A DNA stretch of 64,000 nucleotides, taken from positions 9,486,001-9,550,000 of the forward strand of contig JAPYXD010000484.1 in the NCBI GenBank assembly GCA_030998225.1, given 5' to 3'. This document shows positions 24,151 to 35,453 of the stretch, in pieces. Made by a program: the position numbers and the translations under genes. Source of the stretch: Diplolepis rosae. Its lineage: Eukaryota; Arthropoda; Insecta; Hymenoptera; Diplolepididae. Below the pieces are notes generated by a model that saw nothing but the letters and a program-made list of their open reading frames with translations, was not told where the DNA came from and made no database searches. Each line of letters starts with the position of its first letter. Within the stretch, counting starts at the first letter, position 1.

Positions 24151-24843
24151 GAGTCTTAAGTAAATTAAATTTCCTGTTTTATTTGATTTGATTTGATCTT
24201 CATATAGTAATCACAAAAAAATTGATTATTGTTTTATTTAAAATATCAGAAATGTTTGTAGAGAGGAGAAATGAATAAAAAGTTTTATAAGTTTGGCGTT
24301 CGTTTTTATTTGTCGCCAGACCTTTGCTAGGCTCAATAATACCAAGCTCTAGAAATGTTCTCGTTCTCGTGACGTCACAGGAACGTGGAATAGGTCAAAA
24401 CCTAGTTGGGTGACGCAAGCGAACTCACCTTCCTATATTCACTGATTTCAGAATTCGTGTTCGTGAAATGTGATTGCATTTATGTCACGATATTGTATTA
24501 GTAAATGCATCGAAACTGATAATAGAAAGTAATTTATTTTAGTCGAAGAAAATTCTCATAATTCGATTAAAGTACAACGAAAAAAAAAACATGAAACTGG
24601 ATTAAAAGATTACATTATTTCATAAAGGCTAAAAAGTGTTAAAAGTTTTTTTTTCATTTAAAGCACATTTTATGAGAAAGACTGTTACGATAAGTTAGTT
24701 AGATTAATCGATTTTTATAAAATATTTACAAGTTAAAGTATCATTATCTGAAAAAGTATATGTACATATAAAAATGGTCTTCATTTTTAATGATAAATAA
24801 TTCAATTTTGTTTAAAACCACAATAATTGAAATTCCCTTGCTA
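24151..24843. other. AT-rich spacer; perfect CRE-type palindrome at 24370
   Basis: TGACGTCA at 24370-24377 is a perfect CREB/ATF palindrome. About 50 bp to its right, on the minus strand, there is a consensus-like donor (AGGAAG|GTGAGT, 24423-24432), but I find no open coding exon leading to it. A promoter with a noncoding first exon is possible but unproven. Confidence 0.3.
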
Positions 24844-25351
24844 CACGGCGAGAATTTATTGACGAAACATTACCTAAAAGTAAAATTTAGTAAAATTTAC
24901 TAAAGTAGAGACATTTGTGGAAAGTTTAAAATAATTTTGCGCATTTATTAAAAAACAAATTCTAAATAATACTCAAGCAGTTAAGTAAACTTTCAAAACG
25001 TAGAGTAAAAATTTAGTAGTGTAATAATTGAAATGAGGAGTGTAATGTTTGCAAAGATTGTGTCATAAAGTAATTTATAATAATCTAAACTTTCACCTAA
25101 AGTTGGGTAAAATTTATCCTGAAAAAATATTTTAATTTTTCAACTGCAGAGTATATTAAACTTTCATTTAAAATAAGGCAAAGAATGAAAAATGTTTGTG
25201 AATCTTTTCGGGAAAAATGTCATTTGTTACATTATGCTACTGTGAAGTTTAAACCAAATCTCAATGAAAGTTTAAAGTGAGTTTGAATATTATCTCACCT
25301 TTTTTATGTGGAATTTTACGCTTCATTGGCGAGCTTTTATTCTCAAGTGTG
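24844..25351. mobile_element. Possible CAC-ended foldback element
   Basis: The left end CACGGCGAGAATTTATTG and the right end, read inverted, CACACTTGAGAATAAAAG share CAC...GAGAAT. The inside repeats AAAGTTTA/TAAACTTTC units on both strands. The ends match poorly, so boundaries are tentative. Confidence 0.35.
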
Positions 25352-26165
25352 TTACAGTTTACTCAAGAGCTGAGGAAAATGAATATCCTTAGTCACACGG
25401 GGCACGCATCACCATAAATATATAAACATACTTTTTTCCATTCGTTTCTTACCACCTTACATCCTAATAAGTTATTTTTTCCATCATTCCATTTACTTTA
25501 AATATTAATCTCCAAATACATTAAAAAAAGGTTCATTTTTTTTTTTGAATTGTAAATAAAAAAATTATATTCAATAGTTACATTTGAATCCGAATGAATT
25601 TCAGTGTAAATACTTTACTGAATTATTTAACACTTGAAAAAAAATAAAAAAATGTTTTTAGAAAAATATGCGAGATAGGAAAATGAGTCTAGAAGAAAAA
25701 TTATTTCCTTTGAATAGGTCTACTAAACGTCCTCTGTTACATTTTAATATTTTGCATCATTTTTTGAGTAGGTACCTACCACTGAAAATATAATTTTTTT
25801 CAAAATGTTTGTGTTTCCCTTTCTTCCTTTTAAATTACATATAAGTAGTCGTTTACTTATAAGATACATAAAAACTAGCGACATTAATTATCATGATTTT
25901 TATCAAAGTAAAATAAACATTATTCTCATTTGAAAATAAAAATAATAAAAAATTCCGTCCTTACTTGCAAGAAATATATAATTTTGCTAATGCTCAAAAA
26001 ACGTTGCAAAGTATTGATATATTATAAAAAAAAATTTTTGTAAATTATCTGAATGGAATAATTTTTTGGGTGAATTTTTTCGTATCTTATATATTAAAAA
26101 AACAATTTTAATTTTCAGAATAATGGTTCTTTATTTCATTTTTAACATTTTTCAATTTCCTTTAG
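25352..26165. other. AT-rich, probable intron or intergenic DNA
   Basis: Nothing recognised. The last 40 bases form the pyrimidine-rich acceptor of the exon starting at 26166. Confidence 0.4.
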
Positions 26166-26264
26166 GGATTCGAAACACAGCATCAAATTTGGCAAATTTC
26201 CGTTGTAGTGCTGCTATTACAACGGAAGAAGTTATATAGAAGAAAGATGGCTGAAGTGATGCAT
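26166..26264 (+). CDS. Candidate internal exon, hydrophobic-then-basic peptide
   Basis: A strong acceptor (TTTTTCAATTTCCTTTAG) precedes 26166 and a consensus donor (CAT|GTGAGT) follows 26264. The 99-bp segment is a multiple of three and fully open in one frame: GFETQHQIWQISVVVLLLQR then KKLYRRKMAEVMH. The hydrophobic run WQISVVVLLL followed by RKKLYRRK looks like a short membrane segment with positive cytoplasmic flank, or a conserved helix. The other two frames contain stops. I cannot name the protein. It must belong to a larger gene whose neighbouring exons I did not find in this window. Confidence 0.5.
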
Positions 26265-26910
26265 GTGAGTGGTTTCTGCGGTAGACGATAAGGTAATTGC
26301 AATAAGAATTGCTCACAAGACATTGTTTTACCGCAGTTTATAGTGTAGTAGAGGTAAACCTTTGTGGTTCACAGAATTGTTAATGAAAATTGCGCTACCT
26401 AGGATCTTTGTTCGAGGCGAAGATGAAAGTGTCTACCGCTGGTAACGTAGGTTCCACAGGAATTCTCTCAAGAAATTGCTGGAAGTTTTCTGAGATACGA
26501 TCAAAATCAATTAACAATGAATAGCACGCGGAAATAAGTCTTAAAAATTCTAAAAAAAATTAGTTCCCCAAGAATTTTATCAGTATCTACAAATTTTAAA
26601 TTCTTTAAATCATCGGGTCCTACTCAGAAGACTTAATCAAATTAGTTACCTAAAGTATTTTTTTAATAATGTACGAGAATTTTCGAAAAACAGAACAATT
26701 GAGAGAATTATTAATTTGCGTGTAGTTTCATTATTATTCATGGAACCAAAGCACAAAACCGACTTCATACAAATTATCTAATGCGGGAATACCTTCAAGA
26801 CCAATTAGAGTAATTATTATCGATCGACATCTATTTCAGGGTAGAAATTGTCTATTCATGCCGAAAGTATTATAAATACTATCCCTTACTAAGCTACGGT
26901 CAGAATTTTG
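26265..26910. other. Probable intron or intergenic DNA
   Basis: No further exon with both splice sites and an open frame was convincing. A short segment at 26401-26445 (CCTAG|GATC to CGCTG|GTAACG) could be a microexon, but support is weak. Confidence 0.35.
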
Positions 26911-27303
26911 CCCTTTCCAGAAATAATCGATTGGACACGATTTAGAGCGATCAGAAGTTGAATCGTTTTGAATTAATCACAATCAGGACAAGCTAAGTAT
27001 CAATTTTATATACGTATAGAAATATTTTATGATAGTAAGACATATTGCTAAAAATTTTCGTTCTTTGAACGAAGTACATAATTATTTGCAAATAATTTTC
27101 GTGAGATAAAAATGCTATCATCAAATTGAAAAATTAACCACAATTAGTAATACAAATCAAGGACCCGATTTTACACGATTAGGGACGATTGAGAAAGAAG
27201 TGGACTCAATCGTTTACATACGATTCAAAAACATGATTGAGAACGATTCAAAATTTTGTTCAACCTGCTTTAATTATTTTCGATCAGTTATTTCTAGAAG
27301 GGG
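26911..27303. mobile_element. CCCTT-ended TIR element with ACGATT repeats
   Basis: The left end CCCTTTCCAGAAATAATCGA is inverted as AATTATTTTCGATCAG...TTCTAGAAGGGG on the right. ACGATT/AATCGT units recur at least eight times inside. Ends resemble those of the 160-bp element at 57285-57444. Confidence 0.6.
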
Positions 27304-27789
27304 TTTCATATTAATTTTTAAAGTTTTACTTATTGTGCATTTATTCAGTAAATATACTTGAAATGAAAAATACATAGGGTCGGAAATTTTCAATGTGAAA
27401 TAAACTTTAAATGAACATTAACGTTCCCTAGCATGTCACACAAAATTCTCTGAGACAACTATATAAATTGCACCATAGACTGAAGGAAAGGAAAGAGTAA
27501 TTATGATATAGAATATATATATAGAACTACTTACTTACAAGAATCTGTAAAGAATCCTGTACAGGTTCCTGTGTTCTTTATAAAAGGTATGTTTTTTCAT
27601 GTATTCGATCCTTTGAAAGATCTTCCGTGGATTTTAAGACAAAGTTTTCTTCTTTATAAGAAAATTTATTTCTTAAAAGCAGTGGAAGATCCTTTGAAGA
27701 ATTCAATTTCCTATTGAAAGTATCTCAATGGAATATCATAAAGAACCCACTTATGACATCATATGCAATTCTGTCGGCTAGAAATAATT

Positions 27790-29300
27790 ACTAATGCACC
27801 TCGATTTTCTCTAGATTCCTAATACTTTTTAGAAATATCATTATAAAAAAAAGATATATTGCTATACAAAGTTTCTCCGTGTAAGGGTAGACATTGGATC
27901 CTTTGAGGTTTCTTATTTCGGAATTCATTTGGGATCTCATATGGGTTCCAATCTTAAAGTTATCCTACACGAGGAAACCCAAGTTTTCAATTTTAGCTAA
28001 AATGCGTTTCAATTTAGAGAAAAACATGTCATATTGAGAATTTTTCGTAGCGAAATAATAAAATTTGGATGAAATATATGATAATTTACTATATATTGTA
28101 TTAAACTTTACTATAATCTATACTAGTTTCATATAATTTTTCGAATTTTTAATATTTTGACTGCGAAAAATTTCCAGTTCGATAGGAATTTACATCTCGA
28201 TTTTCCTTAGATTCCTAATACTTTTTAGAAATATCATTATAAAAAAAACATATATGGCTATACAAAGTTTCTCCGTGTACGGGTAGACACTGGATCCTTT
28301 GAGGTTTCTTATTTCGGAATATTTTTGGGATCTCATATGAATTCCCATCTTAAATTTATCCCACACGGAGAAATCCAAGTTTACAATTTTTGCTAAATTA
28401 CGTTTCAATTTAGGGAAAAACATGTCATATTGAGAATTTTTCGTAGCCAAATACTAAAATTTGGATGAACTATATGATAATTTACTATATATTGTATCAA
28501 CTTTACTATAATCTATACTAAAGTTTCATATAATTTGTTGAAGCCTAAACCTTTGGGCATAAGTTATAATAGTATTTCGCTCTGTCTACAAACTAACCAT
28601 TGCGAGATTATCCTATGTTAAGCCTTGTCATTTTACTGCACTTCGAACTACAGATATTTTCATGTTTATAGGATCTTTAGGGTTTTTCCCTACATCTGTC
28701 TAGCTTCTTTACGACCTCATTTATTGTAGGTTTCCAAGTTCTATGTTTCCTCTGAGATTGTAATTCGAAATTGCTCCGCCTGCTTCGAGCCCTTTGTGAT
28801 GTAGTTAATAGTGTCACTTTTGACCATCCCCACCATCAATTCAATATCTGTAACTACCTGAGTAAGAATTTCTACTTGAACCCCTAGTCTAAGTTTTCAC
28901 TTTTCGACTGGCCTCTCTACGATTGTCTTCACGAAGCCAGAACAAGAACTTCATTCATTTTTCACTCCGCGCTAACCAACACTGTAACGCATCATCTTCT
29001 CACCAATAAATATACAGTCCACCGTAATCAAGATTATTCTATTCCAACAAATTAGATCCTTTACTCTTAAGTGATTATAGGAGTGGTTACAGCTCACCAG
29101 CTAACGTCTAGCAAGTGTAAGTTGTGGCCCGCAACGCAACATAAGTTTTCGAATCTTCAATATTTTGACTGCAAAAAATTTCCAGTTCGATAGGAATAAT
29201 TATTATTGCACCTCGATTTTCCCTAGATTCATAATATTTTTTAGAATTATAATTATAAAATAAAACATTTATTGCTATATTGCTAAAACATCCTTGGTTA
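27790..29300 (+). repeat. Tandem duplication, about 396-bp unit, third unit interrupted
   Basis: Unit 1 (about 27790-28185) and unit 2 (about 28186-28538) share CTAGATTCCTAATACTTTTT, GGATCCTTTGAGGTTTCTTA, ACATGTCATATTGAGAATTT and further blocks, about 90% alike. The sequence that ends unit 1 (CAATATTTTGACTGC-like, TTCCAGTTCGATAGGAAT) resumes at 29150 after a foreign segment (28539-29143), then a third start CACCTCGATTTTCCCTAG follows at 29212. Confidence 0.8.
28539..29143. mobile_element. Insertion of about 605 bp within the tandem duplication
   Basis: Unit 2 breaks at ATATAATTT and resumes with TTTTCGAATCTTCAATATTT, while unit 1 reads straight through this point. The inserted DNA is less AT-rich than its surroundings. 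Its ends begin GTTGAAGCC and finish GCAACATAAG, with only a weak GTTG/CAAC inverted match. No coding frame; class unknown. Confidence 0.55.
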
Positions 29301-29376
29301 AATGTTCAACTAAACATTTTGTTCCATGCTTATAAATTCTATGGTTAGAAAAATTTTTTTTTTTAATTTAACTATA

Positions 29377-30475
29377 CACTGAGAGACTTTTCGTTAGAGT
29401 AAATGATAAAGATGAATCAAAATTTAGTATAATATCGTTTCAAAATGGGGAAAGCCGAGGCTTTATTATACTTATTCATATTATGACATCGAAGTTTGAT
29501 ATAGTCATAACGGTCTTTAATATACGAAGAAGATAAAGTAGTATTTTAAATACTAAATATTATGAATCTCTATTCGAGAAATTGAAAGTACGAGAAAATG
29601 ATATTATGATTACTAAGTTGTCTAAAAATAATTTGAATAAGATAAATAATGAATATCACATTTTGGAAAGCATGTTTGAGAAATTCATATTATGAATATG
29701 AACTTGCCAGAAACCTCACGACGCGCAGCAAAAATCAAAACATTCATTCTCGGTTTTACATATAATTTGTTTCAGAATGTCGTCCGAGTACTTCCGACGT
29801 TATCCGAATAGCTTCGTAGACTCGAATCCAAGTCTGCCCAACCCCCAACTCAGTAGTGGCTTATAAGCGACATTTATTTCGAAATATGGCAAGCGAGAAT
29901 AGCCGAGAGGCTTTAGGCGTTAGGAATGCGTTTAGTTAATGTAGATATAGGTAGAGTTAGGGGGTTCGAACCCAAAGGCGATTCTGAAATTTAATTTCAA
30001 GCGTATGCGAATATAAATAGTGTAGCATTGTGTACTTAAATATATGAACATAATTAAGGTATGATAATAATATTTGTGTATGTGATTCCACTGAATCCTC
30101 CCCTCTTCTGAGTGCCCAAAGCTCTCCCCTCTATCTTCCTCTTGCTTTGCACGCGTTAGAAAAAGACACCACCAAAAAAAAAACCAAACCAAACTTTTTG
30201 GTGGAGTGAGTGATTTTTCATATAGTGGTTTTCAGATTCACATATTCTTTGTTTCGCTTCGAAACTTTGATATAGTAAATTTCAAATTTTCGTAGGTTTT
30301 ATAGCAGTTAGCAAAACATATATTCCATTTATTCGAACGAAAATATTAATTTCGCCGCTTGAAAACCACTATATTAATTTCTGATACGTAAACCCTGTTT
30401 GCCTCACTTTGAAACGATATTATACTAAAATATGATTCACTTTTACGATTTATTCTAACGAAAAGTCTCTCAGTG
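29377..30475. mobile_element. CACTG-ended TIR element (CMC/Chapaev-like), 1.1 kb
   Basis: Inverted ends of about 85 bp: CACTGAGAGACTTTTCGTTA at 29377 and its inverted copy ending AAAAGTCTCTCAGTG at 30475, both with TATAATATCGTTTCAAA inside. TATA flanks both sides (29373-29376, 30476-30479), compatible with a 4-bp duplication, though TATA is easily met by chance. CAC ends and 4 bp fit Chapaev/CMC elements. No transposase frame; a tRNA-derived SINE seems to be inserted inside. Confidence 0.7.
29890..30195 (+). repeat. Probable tRNA-derived SINE
   Basis: TAGCCGAGAGG at 29900 fits the pol III A box of Leu/Ser-type tRNAs. About 60 bp on, GGTTCGAACCC is a perfect B box, the spacing of a tRNA with a long variable arm. 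The T stem and acceptor stem do not pair well, so it is not a working tRNA. A C/T-rich body follows, and an A-rich tail with ACCACCAAAAAAAAAACC ends near 30195. The whole lies inside the CACTG element. Confidence 0.55.
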
Positions 30476-31001
30476 TATATTTTTCTCAATGTGCGAAGCT
30501 GTCTCAAATACCTTATAGGAAAAATTAACAGAAACCTGCGTGGAAACGTATATTGGAACTTACGTGCACTGTTAAAAATGTCTGCTGGAATTTTCCGAAA
30601 CACGTAAATAAAGCTTAATATATAGCTACATTTTCGTAACATAAAAATAAAATTGAAGACATTAAGTTATATTTTAGTCAATTTAAAAAAACATTGTTCA
30701 ATTTTACGTTCTAGACAACATTCTATAAAGGTTTCTTCACTTGATCCCATACAGGCAGTGAAGTAGCTACTAAGTTATTGAACTTTAATTTTATTGTATG
30801 ATCATATATTATTGTATATATTAAGATTTTTTTAGTTTTTTTTGGGGGGGGGGAGTTCCCACCTGGGCCCTACAAGGTGAAGCTACGCTACTGTAAAGGA
30901 ATTGCACCCCATTGTCATTTGAGAATAATATTTATTATGGAAGAATTGGGTTACTTGTTTATCAAATTAGAAGATTAAACAAATTAAATCTCATGTAACG
31001 A

Positions 31002-31724
31002 CCCAAGTGGAAAAGTCGGAGGCCAGACAGTATTTACAACTGGCGCAGTACTGTGCTAGTTGTAAACAAGGAGTATTGCCAGTACTGTCTGTTAATACTG
31101 TGCCAAAAATTGGTATATTACCGGCTTAGTATTAGCGCAGACTGGCGCGGTATTCTTTGGCAGTACTGGTAAAAGTCTGAAGTAACATAGGGATATCATT
31201 GACAGTTGGCACTCTACTGGTTTAATACGAGCGCAGTACTGATTACTATTACTGGAAAAATACCGACAAAGTAGGTGTGCCAACCTTCAGAACAGTACTG
31301 GTTTAGTGCTGGCTGTATACAGAATCCAAATACTGGCTATAAACCGTCAAATTGTTGGCAAATTGCCGACGTAATATTTTCACAACCTTTAATTTTTCTA
31401 TTTTTGACATTATCCATTCAAAATGCATTTTTATAAATAATTTCATAATTTCACCAGATGAAATCCATTCAGTATTGGCTGCTAGTACTGGACCAGTACT
31501 GCTTTTAAGTACCAGCCCTGTACTGAGTGCCAATTTCCAAGACAGTACTACGCCAGTAACAGCTGATAGTACTGGAATAGTACTGCTTTTAGATACCAGC
31601 TCAGTACTAACTGCCAACTCCCTGTCGATTTATCATTAGAAGTCTAGCCAGTACTGTGCCAGTACCAGAAATCCGACGGCGGTACTGGCATGATACCGCG
31701 CCAGTAGTAAAATTTCACCTGGGG
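31002..31724. mobile_element. TIR element packed with CAGTACTG palindromes
   Basis: Left end CCCAAGTGGAAAAG and right end inverted CCCCAGGTGAAATTTTAC are imperfect inverted repeats, each followed inwards by ACTGGCGCRGTA. Inside, CAGTACTG and near variants (AGTACTGG, GCCAGTACTG) occur about fifteen times, on both flanks of a plain AT centre (31370-31460). The opposite-strand frames 31303-31617 and 31352-31639 are products of the repeats. Superfamily unknown. Confidence 0.65.
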
Positions 31725-32117
31725 AATCTACATTGTTAGAAATTCCTACCGTAATTTCCCGAAACACGTTACAGTCTCGTAAAAGTTAAGAAAAATGTCA
31801 GAAAATTCAGTTACGTTTTGGTAATTTTAAGAACAATTTCCTATTTTTCAGTTACAAAGTCTTGAATATTGTGATACTTCTATCTGTAAATTATGAAACT
31901 TGTAACAGGAGTAATTTTACGTTTTGGGTAACTGAAGAAAAAATTCAGAAATTTTTTTCGCAATTTTAAGGTACTTTTACTTAAAGCATCATAAATATTC
32001 TCAGATTTTACCTCACTTTTTTAACATAAAAATTTTGTAAATTTCCGAACATTTCTAACAGTGTATCCTTTGGAACTTTCGCAGAGAGGATTTCAAAAGC
32101 GAGAATAAATGTTATTA

Positions 32118-32330
32118 CACGGAGAAAAATGGATATTAAAAAAAAGTATCTAGATATTCAACTTGTAATATCTGGATATTTAGCTGTAATAAGTAAGATA
32201 TTCAAATGTGCAGAAATAAATATCAGAGATATTACAGTTAAGTATCTAGATATTGCAACTAAATATATGAAATAACTATCCCATAGTTGGATATGTAGAT
32301 AATAATTTTTAGTATTTGGTTTTCTCCGTG
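32118..32330. mobile_element. CACGGAGAAAA-ended MITE, 213 bp
   Basis: Begins CACGGAGAAAAATGGATATT and ends GGTTTTCTCCGTG, with TA on both sides. The inside repeats ATCTAGATATT/GATATT units. The same termini and unit occur in a longer relative at 54920-55825. Confidence 0.7.
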
Positions 32331-33417
32331 TACCAAATACATTTTTCAAAAAATTTTCCAAAGAAATAATAAATTTTTCCTTTAAATAAAAAAAGTAATT
32401 TTCTAATCTGCTTTGATTTTAATAAAAAATTCATTAATAAACGATCAAATTAATGACAATAATCTTTTTAAATGTCCGTAATTGGCTAAGTTATTATCTA
32501 AATGACTGACATAAGATGTGTATTTAATTATCCGAAGTGCTGGTACTTATGGTGAATTAATTGAAATAGTGATAAGCGAGAGTTAAGATATGGGGTGCAT
32601 TAAATAGTTGCACGTTAAATATGAACAGAGACACGAAGCAGTTTCTGGACCGCATTGCAGAGGTCTCCAGTTCAAGGTCACCACTACACATGTAATGCAT
32701 CACATAGTAAAGATTCTTTCTCTTACGCCACTCTTCGTTCCTTCAAACAATGAGTACGTTCACCAACAGACATAAACATTTTTAAATATGCTTTACAAAT
32801 ATTTAGCATATCTTCTTCATTCTTACAATTACTAATAATAATTGCATGATATCATAAAAATTACAACATTAGATCCTTATAAAGCTCTAAAACTCCAAGC
32901 ATATTATTTTTTTAACAGTTGAAACATCATGACTGAAATAATATTTTGCATTAATTAACAAGATGTGTAATTTATGCAAAATTATTCTTAACCACGTTTT
33001 GTGTGCAGTGAAAATAATAGTTTCTTGTAATGAAGCACGTTCTGTGTAAGCGATTTGTAAACAGAAACTCTAGAAGGTTTTCACTTTGCTGCATGGCTTG
33101 CAATTAGTTACTCTTGGCATTACGGCCTCTTAAAAGGTTAAGTGCGAAGCCTTTCTCATGCGCTTGATGGAAAAGTTAAGAAACTGATTTATCGTTGATG
33201 TTAGATGACATAATCTTCTCGTGGAAACGTCTATATGATTATGGAACTTATACATTCTAATAAGGATTCATATTACGACTTCATTCTCATCCTGACTACG
33301 AGTTCGTTGAACTGAATTGTTCTCTTAGACATATATAATAATAATTGAAAATTCATCTCTAAATAATCATTTTAATGAATTCTTACAATTTATGGCAATT
33401 GGAATTCATAACAAAAT

Positions 33418-33461
33418 GCCCCGGTGGCGTAATCGGTTAGTATACCATTCATGAAAAGTAG
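33418..33461 (+). repeat. tRNA-like sequence, 5' half (split by a transposon)
   Basis: GCCCCGG then TGGCGTAATCGGTTAGTAT gives an acceptor-strand-like start followed by a good pol III A box. The matching 3' half lies at 34295-34327, beyond an 833-bp insertion. Five of seven acceptor positions can pair between the halves. It may be a tRNA pseudogene or a SINE head; no anticodon can be assigned. Confidence 0.5.
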
Positions 33462-34294
33462 CCCTGTTGCAAGTAAAAAGATAGAAATCTTATCCTTTTG
33501 AATCATTTTGAATTTTTATTATAGAAAAAGATAGAGATAATTTATCCAATTCTATCCCTATTTCATTCTATATTCATGTCTATCTTTTCCAATAACTACA
33601 TTTCTATCTATTCCAATCCTTTATCTATCATCCTAAACCGTTTTCTATCTCTTTTTCAATATAAATGCACGTCTATCTTTTCCAATAGTTACTTTTTTAT
33701 CTTATTAATACTTCATCTATCAACGTTTTTAACTCTCTTTCTGTCTCTCAGTATTTCTTCTTACAACAAAAGAAGATCAGTCCACTATTAAGATATTTTA
33801 TATTCTTTTTCCATAAGGGTGACTATATTTTATGGCCAATGAAGTAATAGTCTCCCCCTATGTAAAATGGACACAATACTTTTTAAAACTGTACTCTTCA
33901 TTACGTGGATAGAAAAAGATAAGAGTACTGAGTCGTTAAAGATAGAAAACGAGACAGAAAAAGATTCAAAATATTAAAGAGATAGACTAAGGGATTGAAA
34001 GATACAGAAAGAGATAGAAAAAGATTCAAATTTACATGAAAGAGATAGACTAAGGGATAGAAAAAGATACATATTACTTCATTCGGCGGATAGACTGAGG
34101 GGTAGGAAAAGATAGACATTGCTAGACACAGGGATGGAAAAATATAGATATTCCCGGTCACTCTGGATAAGTGCGGAGATAGAAAAAGATAGAGTTTTGG
34201 GGATGCAAAGTGATGGGTTGGAAGAGATAGAAATTTTCTATCTTTTCCAATCCCCCAATTCCTATCTTTTTCAATCTTTTTACTTCCAGCAGGG
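33462..34294. mobile_element. CCCTG...CAGGG TIR element filled with AGATAGAAA repeats
   Basis: The left end CCCTGTTGCAAGTAAAAAGA (then TAGA) is the inverted copy of the right end TCTATC...TTTTTACTTCCAGC-AGGG, differing at two or three positions. The left half is written in TCTATC-type units and the right half in GATAGAAAAA-type units, so the element is roughly palindromic. A right end of the same kind is at 4088. No transposase; target duplication unclear. Confidence 0.7.
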
Positions 34295-34327
34295 AGGAAT
34301 CCCGGTTCGGATCCGGGCCGAGGAAGA
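34295..34327 (+). repeat. tRNA-like sequence, 3' half
   Basis: AATCCCGGTTCGGATCCGGG forms a perfect 5-bp T stem (CCCGG/CCGGG) around a TTCGGAT loop, with a near-consensus B box. It is followed by CCGAGGA, which can pair with the GCCCCGG at 33418. Confidence 0.5.
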
Positions 34328-35384
34328 TTTTTTCTCGTCCTTCAATTATTTGTCTGAAAGAACTGTGAATTTGCAATTCAATATTATAAATTCCAGATGT
34401 TGAAATGCGTTGAATGAAATCCTCAACAAATGATGATTTCATAACAAAAGGCACTTATCTTCTAAACAACCTTAATCTCTGAACTTCTTGTAACCAAGAT
34501 CTATACTTTAATATGATTATGTAGAATTATGTACAAGTATATTGAAAATCTGTATAAAACGAGACACGTCTACTTTATCAAGATAAACATTTTTTGCACA
34601 TTCCACCATGCAAGGAAGACCATAAATTACTTTCAAAAGCCGATACCATCTTAGAATGAAATGACGATTATTCGCAATATGCATGAGGACGAATTATAAA
34701 TTGTGAATGTGAACTTTCTAATACGAATCTCAACTTGCAAAATATGTTTATTTATATATATATATATATACATGTATGCGTAGGTTGAAATTTAGAATTC
34801 TATGAGTGTTTATGTATTGTCACTTCCCACATCCCTTTCGACAAAACTATATGCGGCACATGTGAAAGATGCTAGCTACAACAGGTTCTGTGAGCCATAC
34901 AAGTTTTTACATTTACTTGACCATCATGCAATAATTGCAAACTCCATACAAACGTCAAGCAACTTTCAACAGGACGACTTATAAAAACTTCCTAGTTATG
35001 AGTCAGAAATCCATAAAGAACTTCCATAGAGATTACATTGAATATATAGTATCTTATAATTTTAATCCATTGCCTGGACAAATTATGGGGGCACTAAAAA
35101 TATGAAACTATACTTTAAGTACAGTTTCTATCTTATCTTGTTTTTTCATCATGATTGTTGATCGTGGATCGTGAATAACGATATTTTTGCACGTGCTGCA
35201 TTAATTTTGCTAAAAGAAACACTTTTCACGCAGAAAAAATTCTTTTGTGTACATTTACTGAGTCTATGAGATTAAATAGCGAGGGCATAAAATTCCTCTA
35301 AATTTAACAGGTTTTTTCGTATGATTTACCGCTTTTTTGCAAACATAAGAGATTTGTCGATAAATATATATATATTTTTTTCCT
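34328..35384. other. No supported gene; (TA)n microsatellite
   Basis: A TA-repeat tract lies at 34752-34772. A 60-codon plus-strand frame at 34802-34984 starts at an ATG but has no recognisable product. The rest is AT-rich. Confidence 0.4.
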
Positions 35385-35453
35385 TTCAGAGGAGAAAAGA
35401 GAATGCATTTACGCACGCTGTGTGGGACTCGGCCGAAGCAATACCCACTAAAC

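Noticed and set aside
27790..28538. CRISPR-like or LTR pair
   Set aside because: Two long tandem units of about 396 bp with no spacers, TG...CA ends or internal pol genes; a simple tandem duplication.
29893..29985. Functional tRNA-Leu or tRNA-Ser
   Set aside because: A and B boxes are good, but the T stem and acceptor stem do not pair, and an A-rich tail follows; better explained as a SINE head.
31303..31639. Overlapping frames on both strands with Ser/Val/Leu repeats
   Set aside because: Products of the CAGTACTG repeats rather than genes.
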